NCBI GenBank assembly: GCA_029975915.1
Contig: JARKOC010000410.1
Coordinates: forward strand, 22,823-86,822
Reading direction: 5' to 3'
Length of the DNA: 64,000 bases
From: Bryobacteraceae bacterium
Lineage (GTDB): Bacteria; Acidobacteriota; Terriglobia; Bryobacterales; Bryobacteraceae
Part shown: piece by piece, positions 53,197 through 61,018 of the stretch
How the letters are laid out: the number at the start of each line of letters is the position of its first letter
How positions within the stretch are numbered: position 1 is the stretch's first letter
The notes under the pieces: generated by a model
Databases searched by the model: none
What the model was told of the DNA's origin: nothing
The model's input: only the letters and a program-made list of their open reading frames with translations
Translations under genes and position numbers: made by a program

Positions 53197-53234
53197 ACCG
53201 GTATTGACTCCGAATGCTTAGCGATTGTTTCAGG

Positions 53235-53981
53235 CTATGCGGCCGCGGCAGCGCGGGCCACCGCCAGCAATTTGCTTCGCTGGCGGACCACCTCGCCGGC
53301 GACCATGACGGCCGGGTTCGACACTTCCACCAGTCCGGCGGCGATGTCGGCGAGCGTGGTCACGATGACGCGTTCGCGCGGCGTGGTCCCGTTCTCGATG
53401 AAGCCGGCCGGTTGCGCGGTATCGCGGCCCAGGCGGATGAGGCACTGGGCGATTTCGGCCCGGCGGGCGACGCCCATCAGGATGATGAGCGTTTCGACCT
53501 GGGCGTAGGCGGCCCACTGGTCGCAGCCGCCCTCCTGGCGGTGGCCGGTGACGACGGCGAATCCGCCCGAAACGCCGCGGAAGGTCGGGGGGATGCCGGC
53601 CAAGGACGGCACGGCAATGGCCGATGAGATGCCGGGGACGACCTCCACGTTCCAGCCGCGCTGGGCGAGCCAGGCCCACTCCTCGGCGCCGCGGCCGAAG
53701 ACCATCGGGTCGCCGCCCTTGAGACGGATGACGATCCGATGGCGGCGGGCGCAGTCTTCCATAAGATGCAGGATTTCGTTTTGGATTGTCTCCTGCTGGC
53801 CTTCGTGCTTGCCTACGAAATGCAGTTCGGCATCGGGGCGAGCCAGGGCCAGCACTTCGGGCGCGACCAGGCGGTCATAGAGGACCGCGCCGGCCTGGGC
53901 CAACAGACGGGCGGCCTTGACGGTGAGCAGGTCCGGGTCACCTGGTCCGGCGCCAACGAGATATATGGTGCTATCGGTCAT
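53235..53981 (-). CDS. cobA: Uroporphyrinogen-III C-methyltransferase
   Basis: SUMT makes precorrin-2, first step of siroheme (and cobalamin) synthesis. The 248-aa protein has IYLVGAGPGDPDLLTVKA, YDRLV, RLKGGDPMVFGRGAEE, VVPGISSAIAVPSLAGIP and GFIENGTTPRERV, all SUMT signatures, without the CysG dehydrogenase/ferrochelatase domain. The sulfite reductase downstream of it on the map, transcribed the same way, needs siroheme, so the pair fits. The rest of siroheme synthesis is not in the window. Confidence 0.95.
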   Translation of the reverse strand: MTDSTIYLVGAGPGDPDLLTVKAARLLAQAGAVLYDRLVAPEVLALARPDAELHFVGKHEGQQETIQNEILHLMEDCARRHRIVIRLKGGDPMVFGRGAEEWAWLAQRGWNVEVVPGISSAIAVPSLAGIPPTFRGVSGGFAVVTGHRQEGGCDQWAAYAQVETLIILMGVARRAEIAQCLIRLGRDTAQPAGFIENGTTPRERVIVTTLADIAAGLVEVSNPAVMVAGEVVRQRSKLLAVARAAAAA

Positions 53982-54021
53982 CGGCGCACCCGCTCTCTGC
54001 GTTCGCGGTTAGCAGTGGAGG

Positions 54022-54116
54022 GCGGGCCCCCTGGCCCGCGCGTGACCCCCTGGTCGCGCCCAGGCGATTCGTCTCGACACGAATGTCGAAACGGCAGGCT
54101 GAAGCCTGCGCCACGA
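54022..54116. repeat. Hairpin-rich repeat, copy 1
   Basis: Four hairpins in a row between cobA and sulfite reductase: GCGGGCC/GGCCCGC (54022-54039), GCGTGACC/GGTCGCGC (54040-54059), TCGACA-CGAA-TGTCGA (54074-54089), GCAGGCT-GA-AGCCTGC (54094-54109). Positions 54071-54116 match the copy at 57803-57848 at 38 of 46 positions without gaps. REP-like palindromic elements of this type are common between genes in GC-rich genomes. Confidence 0.65.
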
Positions 54117-54144
54117 GCGTCGTGGGAGTGTTTCCATGGATGCT

Positions 54145-55773
54145 TCATTCGGGTTGGACTCGCACGAACCAGTCGCCGAAGGTCTCGCCGGCGGACCGTT
54201 CGGTTGCGAAGCGGCTGACCAGCGGCTGGAGGGTGGCGGCGATTTCGGCGACCGGGACGAGTTTGCGCCACGGACGGGCGAGCCGTTCACCGGTTTCCGA
54301 GCCGCCGAGATATAGCGTGTACAGGTTCACGCTTTCACCGACGACGCCGATTTCGGCTGTGTAGGGACGGGCGCAGCCGTTTGGGCAGCCTGTCGTCCGC
54401 AGCCGCACCGGGAAATCGCCGAGTTCCACCGCATCAAAGAGCGACTGCACCTGGCCGGCGATCGATGGCAACGTCCGCTCGCTCTCCGTGATGGCCTGGC
54501 CGCACGTGGGCAGCGCCGGGCACGACATCGAGTGCCGCAGAACGGGCGGCAACTGGTCGCCGGTGACGATGCCATTACGGCGGAGGCTGTCATCGAATGA
54601 AGCTTTCCGTGATTCTGGGATCCCGCAAATGAGCATGTTCTGCTGGACGGTGAACCGGATGGCAGGCTGGAACTCCTCGATCACTCGTCTCAAGCCCTCG
54701 CGTTGATCGCCTTTGATCCGTCCGCTGACAATGCGCAGCCCGAAGAACCACTGCCCGGGAGCCTGGCGGTGCCAGCCAAGATAGTCGTCTCCGCGGGTCC
54801 ATGTCAGCTCGCAAGGCGGAGTCAGCGCGCGCCCAAGCCGCGAAGCAAGCTCCTGCCGGAACCACTCGATCCCCCGTTCCTGGATGACGTATTTCAGCCG
54901 GGCAAGCCGGCGATTCGACCGGTTGCCGAAGTCACGGTGGATCGTGACGACGGCTTTGGCGGTTTCGAGGACTTCACCAGGGTGGATGAAACAGACTGGA
55001 TCAGCCAGCCGGGGAAAACTGTCTTTAACGCCGTTGGACTGGCCCATGCCGCCGCCAGCGAGGACCGTGAAACCCGCTAACTCGCCGTCAGCCGAATGCG
55101 CCACAAAACCGAGGTCGTTGGCGTAGACGTCCACTGTGTTGTCGCTCTCGTGAACGAAGCAAATCTTGAACTTCCGCGGCAGATAAGACTGGCCGTACAA
55201 AGGCTCGGTTTCCGGCTTCTCCAGCGAGACTGCTCTTTCGCCGTCCAACCATATCTCTACGTAAGCGCTGGACTTGGGCTTTAGTTCTCTCGCGACCAAA
55301 CGAACTGTCTCCGTCAGGTCGGGCCGGCCTTCGAGCGGTTCCGGGCTGGCGGTAACGTTGCGCACCACGTCGCCGCAGGCCGCCCAGGTCCCCAATCCGG
55401 TAGCGTTGATGGCGGCGATCAGCGCCTTCAGATTCCGTTTGCCGACATAGTGATATTGGACACCTTGGCGCGAGGTGATGCGCAGAGTACCGTCGCCGGC
55501 CTTGTCGGCGAGGCGGTCCAGTTCAAGATATTGCGCCGAGGTCAGGCCGCCGCCCGGAATCCCGACACGGACCATAGAACTGTACACTTTTGTAGGGCTA
55601 GTCTTGCGAAGATCCCGGTCATCCTGCTGGTAGGCGCCATGGAACTTCAGCAGAGCGGAGGCGGGCTTCGAGAAGGAGTCGGAGTCGTGCTTGAGTTCCT
55701 CGGCGATCGTCCCCCGAAGGAACTGGCTCGATGATTTCAATGCCTCGGCGGCAGACAGGCGAGGGGGTTCCAT
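54145..55773 (-). CDS. Siroheme/4Fe-4S sulfite reductase
   Basis: Reduces sulfite to sulfide with six electrons. The start is the ATG at 55773; a TTG three codons upstream lies within the promoter. The 542-aa hemoprotein has two nitrite/sulfite reductase halves: TLRITSRQGVQYHYV, AACGDVVRNVTASP, and the cluster ligands C418 and C424 (SCPALPTC) with C463 and C467 (GCPNGC). The chain fits ferredoxin- or NADPH-dependent enzymes, and an FNR-like flavoprotein gene lies 0.3 kb upstream on the same strand. Its own promoter (TTGATA-17-TAGGAT) carries the motif shared with rrf2-cysK. Confidence 0.93.
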   Translation of the reverse strand: MEPPRLSAAEALKSSSQFLRGTIAEELKHDSDSFSKPASALLKFHGAYQQDDRDLRKTSPTKVYSSMVRVGIPGGGLTSAQYLELDRLADKAGDGTLRITSRQGVQYHYVGKRNLKALIAAINATGLGTWAACGDVVRNVTASPEPLEGRPDLTETVRLVARELKPKSSAYVEIWLDGERAVSLEKPETEPLYGQSYLPRKFKICFVHESDNTVDVYANDLGFVAHSADGELAGFTVLAGGGMGQSNGVKDSFPRLADPVCFIHPGEVLETAKAVVTIHRDFGNRSNRRLARLKYVIQERGIEWFRQELASRLGRALTPPCELTWTRGDDYLGWHRQAPGQWFFGLRIVSGRIKGDQREGLRRVIEEFQPAIRFTVQQNMLICGIPESRKASFDDSLRRNGIVTGDQLPPVLRHSMSCPALPTCGQAITESERTLPSIAGQVQSLFDAVELGDFPVRLRTTGCPNGCARPYTAEIGVVGESVNLYTLYLGGSETGERLARPWRKLVPVAEIAATLQPLVSRFATERSAGETFGDWFVRVQPE

Positions 55774-55782
55774 GCTAAGCAA

Positions 55783-55811
55783 ATCCTAGCATATTGGATA
55801 ATCTCTATCAA
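55783..55811 (-). promoter_or_regulatory. Sulfite reductase promoter with operator shared with rrf2-cysK
   Basis: On the minus strand TTGATA (55806-55811), 17 nt, TAGGAT (55783-55788), ending nine bases before the ATG. The 11-mer ATAATCTCTAT (plus strand 55798-55808) is identical, reversed, to that at 12012-12022 in the rrf2 promoter, with partial similarity beyond. The promoter overlaps the end of the upstream small gene. Confidence 0.65.
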
Positions 55812-56080
55812 GTATTAGGAGTTTCTTTGTTCTCGTCGGACTGGAGTTCGTTTGGTCGCGGCTTCCGGCGCACGAAGTTGTCTCCGCTCTTATAGATAGT
55901 GGAGATGAGCATGACGAAGATGGCGCCCAGGGCTACCAGCGTGGCCACCGTACCGATAACCAGGAAGTCGGTCGCCGTGCGAGGTTCCGGCACGATGGCG
56001 AGTCCGATGGCGATAGTGACTCCGAACAGGATGACGGCAGCGCCAAGGAGAGTCAGCCACCGAATCGTGCCAGGTTGCAT
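55808..56080 (-). CDS. Small two-TM membrane protein (90 aa)
   Basis: Two membrane helices (about 8-30, TLLGAAVILFGVTIAIGLAIV; about 40-62, DFLVIGTVATLVALGAIFVM), then a basic, polar tail (YKSGDNFVRRKPRPNELQSDENKETPNT). No family recognised. It lies between the FNR-like gene (31 bp upstream) and sulfite reductase (34 bp downstream), all on the minus strand. It could anchor the electron-transfer pair, but this is a guess from position. Confidence 0.7.
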   Translation of the reverse strand: MQPGTIRWLTLLGAAVILFGVTIAIGLAIVPEPRTATDFLVIGTVATLVALGAIFVMLISTIYKSGDNFVRRKPRPNELQSDENKETPNT

Positions 56081-56110
56081 AGTCTGATTCTATCGCCGGA
56101 AAGGTGGAAT

Positions 56111-56800
56111 CTAGTCGTATTTCTCGTAGTGGATGAGGCTCTTATCCAGTCCACGGGCGGCGAGAAGGCTGCGGACTTCATCCACCATGGCTCTGAGGCC
56201 GCAGATGTAGACGTGAACATCTGTCCGGCCCGCGAGAACCTCATCAAGGTGCGTCTGAACCCGGCCGGACAGTCCGGTCCACCCGGCGGGGGGCCTGGTC
56301 AGGGTGGGCAGAAAGCGGAAGCCCGGCCGCGTGGCTTCCAGATGTTCGAATTCCTGCTTATACAGCAGCGACTCCTCATAACGGGCCCCGAGAAGCAAGG
56401 TGATCTGGGCTGCCGATTCCGCGACCGCCTTCGATTGCAGGAAGGCGCGGAACGGGGCGACGCCTGTGCCGGTGGCGATGAGGATTGAGTCGGTGAATGG
56501 CTGCTTCGGAGTGAAGGAACCGAGCGGACCTTTCATGGACAGCGATTGGCCAGGTTCCAACCGGAACAGCCACGGCGAGAACAGGCCCTCCTTGACACGG
56601 TTCAGGCAGAGTTCAAAACGGTTGCCGTGGGGGGCCGATGCCAGCGAGTAGGCCCGGGTCACCTTCTTTTCCTTGACCGTTTCGGTGATGGAGACCCACT
56701 GCCCAGGAGTGAAGTCGAGGGCAGGAGTTTCAGCGGCTTCAAACAGGAAGTGACGCACTTCAGGCGCAATCTCATGAGTCTCGATCAGGGTGGCTTTCAT
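56111..56800 (-). CDS. FNR-like FAD/NAD(P)-binding oxidoreductase
   Basis: A 229-aa flavoprotein of the ferredoxin-NADP reductase superfamily without a ferredoxin domain: FTPGQWVSITE, the FAD motif RAYSLASAP, GPLGSFTPK, the NAD(P) motif ILIATGTGVAPFRAFL, LLLGARYEESLLYKQEF, and VYICGLRAMVDEVRSLL. The ending KSLIHYEKYD replaces the usual terminal aromatic of plant-type FNR with a Tyr-containing end. It probably supplies electrons to the nearby sulfite reductase directly or through a ferredoxin. Clearly distinct from CysJ, which also has a flavodoxin domain. Confidence 0.92.
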   Translation of the reverse strand: MKATLIETHEIAPEVRHFLFEAAETPALDFTPGQWVSITETVKEKKVTRAYSLASAPHGNRFELCLNRVKEGLFSPWLFRLEPGQSLSMKGPLGSFTPKQPFTDSILIATGTGVAPFRAFLQSKAVAESAAQITLLLGARYEESLLYKQEFEHLEATRPGFRFLPTLTRPPAGWTGLSGRVQTHLDEVLAGRTDVHVYICGLRAMVDEVRSLLAARGLDKSLIHYEKYD

Positions 56801-56834
56801 GACTACAGTGGGCTACAACAGTCTTGGTGGATGC

Positions 56835-57485
56835 TTATTCGATGACCTGACGCCCAGATTGAGATTCGATTTCCTCGCCTGGCGGCGGGAGAAGCGAAAA
56901 GAGTGATTCGATGAAGGCTCTGCCTTTGCGGCGGCCATTGGATCGCTGCAACTCCATACGCTGCCAGAAGACGAGAACGCCGAGCAGGTCCTTGTCCTTC
57001 ACGGCGTGAGTACCGGTCTGCTGGGCGACCATATCGCGAAAGCGCGCCACCTCGGCCTGGAATCGCTGCTGGACTGCCGTGGCATAGGTGTTGGCGGAGC
57101 GGGATTCATAGACAAGGCCGCTGTCGGCCGTCTTGTAGGTGCGAACGAGAGAGTCGAGCGCGTCGCGCATGTCGCTATCAACGATGCCTTCCGTATCGAG
57201 GGCGCCCATGAGGAGAATGCGGCCCGTGATGATGGCGAGGTCCTGGTTGCGTTCAAGAAAGGAGTCGGTCAACTCGATTTCGGGATGCGGCAGGCTGCGC
57301 GCGTCGATCTCGGGTAGTTTCTCGTGTTTGCGCGCCTCCCGCAGATGTTCGCAGTCGAAAGGGCAACTGATGCTCTGTTCGCGCTCAACGCCGCAGCAGG
57401 GGGCGCAAATTTCGGCGTTCAGCGCAGGACAAAGACGCCTGGGCGGCTTCATCTCACATAGACGGCAAAGGATTCGATCGGTCAT
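56835..57485 (-). CDS. Cys-rich zinc-binding-like protein of unknown function (216 aa)
   Basis: The N-terminal 46 residues hold nine Cys: CRLCEMKPPRRLCPA, EICAPCCGVER and SISCPFDCEHL, plausibly two zinc sites. The rest (about 70-190) is helical and polar, including LAIITGRILLMGALDTEG and MRDALDSLVRTYKTADSG. No signal peptide. I do not recognise it, though similar proteins of this length occur in Acidobacteriota. A role in nucleic-acid or protein binding is possible. It is 34 bp upstream of the FNR-like gene on the same strand and is divergent from the 51-aa gene. Confidence 0.72.
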   Translation of the reverse strand: MTDRILCRLCEMKPPRRLCPALNAEICAPCCGVEREQSISCPFDCEHLREARKHEKLPEIDARSLPHPEIELTDSFLERNQDLAIITGRILLMGALDTEGIVDSDMRDALDSLVRTYKTADSGLVYESRSANTYATAVQQRFQAEVARFRDMVAQQTGTHAVKDKDLLGVLVFWQRMELQRSNGRRKGRAFIESLFSLLPPPGEEIESQSGRQVIE

Positions 57486-57561
57486 GTTCGGGGGTCCATG
57501 GCCGCCAGAAGGCCAAGCCGGTCGTGGCGGCGGGGGAAACGACTATCGTATCATCCGGACG

Positions 57562-57717
57562 ATGAAGAGCATCGATGTCTTTCTGAAGGTGGAAGTAGAC
57601 CTGGATGAGGGGGAGTCTGCGGAGAAGATCTCGCGAGAGATGGTCAGGACATTGCAGAAGTTGTATGGGGTCCGCCGGGCGGAGGTGCAGAACATCCAGA
57701 CTCACGGGGAGGAGTGA
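57562..57717 (+). CDS. Small acidic protein (51 aa)
   Basis: Read as MKSIDVFLKVEVDLDEGESAE, continuing KISREMVRTLQKLYGVRRAEVQN, a beta-alpha-beta like pattern with a charged helix. The open frame continues far upstream on the plus strand but that part is antisense to the Cys-rich gene, so I take the ATG at 57562. No ribosome binding site is evident. Function unknown. It might pair with the divergent Cys-rich gene. Confidence 0.55.
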   Translation: MKSIDVFLKVEVDLDEGESAEKISREMVRTLQKLYGVRRAEVQNIQTHGEE

Positions 57718-57802
57718 ACGAGGGTGGGCAAGGGCCGCACAGACCAGGCGGGCGGCCTGCCATGCGACGCGTGGGGCAGAGGACGAAGGTGTCCAACACG
57801 AG

Positions 57803-57848
57803 GTCTCGATACGAATGTCGAGACGGCAGACTAAAGGCCGCTCAACGA
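57803..57848. repeat. Hairpin-rich repeat, copy 2
   Basis: Forty-six bases match 54071-54116 (38 identical, same orientation). The first hairpin is GTCTCGATA-CGAA-TGTCGAGAC with a T-G pair where copy 1 has C-G, so base pairing is kept while sequence changes; the second hairpin is degenerate. An unrelated CAGGC/GCCTG stem lies at 57745-57759. Confidence 0.6.
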
Positions 57849-57873
57849 CAGCGTGCGTCTGTCGCAACGAAGT

Positions 57874-58338
57874 TTAGCGTTTCAGCAGGACGTCGATGGC
57901 GGTTTGGCAGATGGCTTCATCGACCTCCGAAGGGGCGCCGGAGGCGGCCATGGAGCCGATCACCTTGCCATCGACGATGATGGGCAGTCCGCCCTGGTTT
58001 GGAAAGCCGTCAGGGAAAACCAGGACGGCAAGGTTGCCGCCTTTGAGCTGATCTGCGGCGACTTTTGACGGGCGCCCATAAATGGCGGCATAGAGGGCTT
58101 TTTTCTGGGCGAACTGAATGGTATTCAGCGTGGTCCCGTCCGCTTTCTGGAGGAAGAGCAGGTTGCCGCTCTCGTCCATGATGCAAAGCGTAACCTGCAC
58201 GCCGCGCTTGGCGGCCTCGGCCTCAGCGGCGGCGACAAGCGTCTTGATGGCAGCAAGGTCCAAGTATTTCTTGCTGGGTAGTTCGGCGGCGTTGGTGATT
58301 GACATAAGGGTGAGGAACAGAATGGCGATTCTGGTCAT
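57874..58338 (-). CDS. Secreted GlcG/HbpS (DUF336) family protein
   Basis: The ATG at 58338 opens a signal peptide (TRIAILFLTLMSITNAA). The 154-aa protein matches GlcG/HbpS throughout: LDLAAIKTLVAAAEAEAAKRGVQVTLCIMDESGNLLFLQ in pieces, KKALYAAIYGRPS, FPNQGGLPIIVDGKVIGSMAASGAPSEVDEAICQTA in part. Known relatives bind haem extracellularly (HbpS) or occur in glycolate operons. A haem or cofactor role outside the cytoplasm is possible. The next gene upstream carries a CxxCH haem motif. Confidence 0.92.
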   Translation of the reverse strand: MTRIAILFLTLMSITNAAELPSKKYLDLAAIKTLVAAAEAEAAKRGVQVTLCIMDESGNLLFLQKADGTTLNTIQFAQKKALYAAIYGRPSKVAADQLKGGNLAVLVFPDGFPNQGGLPIIVDGKVIGSMAASGAPSEVDEAICQTAIDVLLKR

Positions 58339-58404
58339 TGGGGTCCATGGTATCAAGCGCGTGTGGAGTGGGGAAGGCGCGTGATGCCGCGGGGTATGGC
58401 AAAC

Positions 58405-60732
58405 TTAGCGCGTTTCGCGGAACGGCCTGCCCGTCCGGTACAGCCCGAGTCTTGCCTCCAATTCGGCGAGATACTGCTTGTCCGGATGACCCTGCACGAG
58501 CGTCATTGCCTTCTTCAACACTTCGATCGCTTCCGCAAATCGCCCCACCTCGGCAAGAGCGGCTCCCAATCCATCCAGCGCGATTGGATCCGTTTCCTTC
58601 GTCAACTCCACCGCCCTCTTCGCAAACTCAACCGCCTCGCCGCCGCGCCTGACGTCCGCGTCCGGACAAGTCGCCAACACCCATGCCAGGTTCGACAACA
58701 CCTGCGGGCGCGTGCCGTCGATTCTATGCGCCTCCCGCAGATGCGCCACCGCGTCGGCGTGACGCCCGCTCATCAGCAGCGCGCCGGCCAGGTTCGAATG
58801 CGCTTCTAGCGACAACGGATCCAGTTCAATCGCCCGCTGCCACAGCCGCATCGCCTCGGCCGCGCTGCCCTTGCGGAACAGGATCAGGGCCAGGTTGTCG
58901 TGGGCGCTGGCGGTCTCCGGTTCGGCCGCGATGGCCTGCCGCAGAGACCGCTCGGCGTCATCAAATCTGCCCTGCCGCATCAACAGCCCGCCGAGATTGT
59001 TCAGCGCCTTGCCGTCCTTCGGCTCGAGCTCAAGCGCTTTCAGCCAAGCGGCGACGGCCTCCTCGACGCGGCCCTTCTCTGTCAGCTCATAGGCCAGATC
59101 GTAGAGCCGGTAGAATTCTACCGCAGGCGTGTCGATCTTCTCCATGCCGCCTTTGCGGATGTTGACAAACTCCGGGATGTTGATAGCGCGGTTGGCGGCG
59201 GTCGCATCTTCGATCAGAATCGCCGGACTGTCGGCGCCCTGTTCGTCGATGTGGGTCAGAAACATCTGGGTGTACGGCGACTCGCTCTTCGAAGCGAACA
59301 CCATCCACCGTCCGCTTGGCGAAAAGCTATGCCACGAATTCATCAGCCGGGTGTTCGCCCGCATCAGCCGCGGTTCACCGCCTTCGGATGGGACGATCCA
59401 CAGCTTTCCGTCCGGCCGCATCAACTGACCGTTCTTCGCCTGCACATAGACCAGCCATTTCCCATCTGGCGAGATGCGCGGAAACGAGTTACTCATGCCA
59501 TTGCGCGATGCTCCGCGCACCGGCTCCGCCTTGCCGCCACGCCCCTCGTTGAACGGGGTGCGATAAATGTCGTACTTGATTTGCGGCTCGTTCGGATCGT
59601 TGGCGAAGGTTGCGCCGGGCTTGCCCTGCGGATAGGATTCCACGGCTCGGGCGCGTACGAAATAGAGCCATTTGCCGTCCGGGCTCCAAGTGGCGTTGGA
59701 TTGGACGTACTGGGGATCGTCGGCGCCGGGGAGCGGCCGGATCTGGCCGTCCATGCGGTCGTACCAGGCTAGAATGCCGCGCGTCGGGTAAAAGACTTGA
59801 AGGAACCGGTAGTCAGTGAAGTTGGCGACATAGTACTGGACCTGGGTCGCCGTGACAACAAAACGGCCATCAGGCGAAAGCTGCGACATGAAGCCGATGC
59901 GCTTGTCGCGTTCCATTTGGCCGCGGAACTTCTTCCAACTCATCATGTCCTGGGTCCGGATCGTCATTTGGGGCTGGACAGGGACGATGGCGTAAAGGCC
60001 CTTGTCGTTGTGCGGGCCGTCCATGTCGAGCCCGAACGTCTTACCGTCATTTGAGAATGAATGGCAGTTCGCGCAGGTGTGCAATCCCTCCATCATCACC
60101 TTGCTGCCGGGTTCATCGACATACTTCAGCCGCCATGCGAGGTAAGGCAGCAGTTTCGGCGAGAGCGGCTTGATGACGCCGGGCTGAAGCTCGGAAGGCA
60201 TGAGCGGGACATCGCGATAAAAGATGGGCGCGGCGACCGGATCTTCCGACGTAGTGAGCGTCATCCGGCCCCTGGAAACAGGCCTTCCGTTTGTATAGCC
60301 GGTGACAGTCACGGTGGCAGGCCTCCCCACCGACGACCTCTTGATCGTCTCCCAGACCTCTGGCGCCGGCTTCCAGATGCGGGCGGCAGCCTGCTCTGGG
60401 GTGAGTTGAGGAAGCTTGTTGGTATTCGAGATGCAGCGCGGGTCGATCTCGCCGATCTTCATGCGGTCGCCTGGAACCCGGAGACGAACCGGAGCGGCTC
60501 CGCTGGAGAAAGCGAGATCGATGGTCCATGTGTCGGCGGATTGCACGGGGTCACGCCAGCGGAACGTCGGTGGGGCGAAATCCGGCGGGAAGATGGACTC
60601 GTTGAGCGGATAGTCGATGGTCAACGCGGCGAGCGACTCTGGGACGGCGTACCGCGCGATCGAGGGGCTGAGGGTCAAACCCGTGGTGGCGAGAAACGAT
60701 CCTATGACGACAAGTATGGCCGGCCTGTTCAT
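58405..60732 (-). CDS. Secreted PD40 beta-propeller, CxxCH and TPR protein (775 aa)
   Basis: A signal/anchor at 1-28 leads to a beta-rich part with one haem-type motif, CANCH at 220-224 (HTCANCHSFSNDG). From 270 to 520 come PD40/WD40-like blades, with SPDG or SPSG boxes (SQLSPDGRFVV, ATWSPDGKWLYFV, PRISPDGKWLVYV, HSFSPSGRWMVFAS). TPR repeats follow from about 555 to the end (AVAAWLKALELEPKDGKALNNLG and four more). TolB-like proteins with a single CxxCH are common in Acidobacteriota and Planctomycetes; a covalent haem is inferred, as export and c-type maturation are needed. Confidence 0.85.
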   Translation of the reverse strand: MNRPAILVVIGSFLATTGLTLSPSIARYAVPESLAALTIDYPLNESIFPPDFAPPTFRWRDPVQSADTWTIDLAFSSGAAPVRLRVPGDRMKIGEIDPRCISNTNKLPQLTPEQAAARIWKPAPEVWETIKRSSVGRPATVTVTGYTNGRPVSRGRMTLTTSEDPVAAPIFYRDVPLMPSELQPGVIKPLSPKLLPYLAWRLKYVDEPGSKVMMEGLHTCANCHSFSNDGKTFGLDMDGPHNDKGLYAIVPVQPQMTIRTQDMMSWKKFRGQMERDKRIGFMSQLSPDGRFVVTATQVQYYVANFTDYRFLQVFYPTRGILAWYDRMDGQIRPLPGADDPQYVQSNATWSPDGKWLYFVRARAVESYPQGKPGATFANDPNEPQIKYDIYRTPFNEGRGGKAEPVRGASRNGMSNSFPRISPDGKWLVYVQAKNGQLMRPDGKLWIVPSEGGEPRLMRANTRLMNSWHSFSPSGRWMVFASKSESPYTQMFLTHIDEQGADSPAILIEDATAANRAINIPEFVNIRKGGMEKIDTPAVEFYRLYDLAYELTEKGRVEEAVAAWLKALELEPKDGKALNNLGGLLMRQGRFDDAERSLRQAIAAEPETASAHDNLALILFRKGSAAEAMRLWQRAIELDPLSLEAHSNLAGALLMSGRHADAVAHLREAHRIDGTRPQVLSNLAWVLATCPDADVRRGGEAVEFAKRAVELTKETDPIALDGLGAALAEVGRFAEAIEVLKKAMTLVQGHPDKQYLAELEARLGLYRTGRPFRETR

Positions 60733-60880
60733 CGTCGTAGTGCCCCTTCCAATAAGATACCCTCAACGGCGCCGCGGCCAGAACAGGTCTACCTCGCATT
60801 CTCCCAATTGAGGGACTTTCAGTACCGAAGTTCACGGCCGCGAGGGGGGACCTGCATGCGGCGCTCAGGCAGCCGGCCGG

Positions 60881-60905
60881 GTGAGACTGGCGGGAATCGA
60901 ACCCA
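60881..60905 (-). other. tRNA/tmRNA 3'-end-like fragment (T-arm and acceptor)
   Basis: Read on the minus strand this is GGGTTCGATTCCCGCCAG followed by TCTCACC. It holds the intact B-box GGTTCGATTCC (60893-60903) and resembles the 3' end of tmRNA genes. The 5' acceptor strand and the rest of a tRNA or tmRNA are absent. It lies in a 286-bp gap between two minus-strand genes; the rest of the gap shows no gene. Confidence 0.35.
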
Positions 60906-61018
60906 ACCCGAAAGGGCGCCGGCCAGGCGAAATCGTTGCCAGCGGGGTGAGTACTCGACCAGCTTGCACTCGCCGGGGCACTTTGCGGCCCTATTCCGGA
61001 TGCATGGGATGTCTATCC

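Noticed and set aside
54022..57848. Composite transposon bounded by the two repeats
   Set aside because: No transposase or integrase between or next to the copies; the repeats are hairpin elements, not IS ends.
60881..60990. Complete tRNA or tmRNA gene
   Set aside because: No 5' acceptor strand complementary to the 3' end, no anticodon arm, T stem incomplete at its base.
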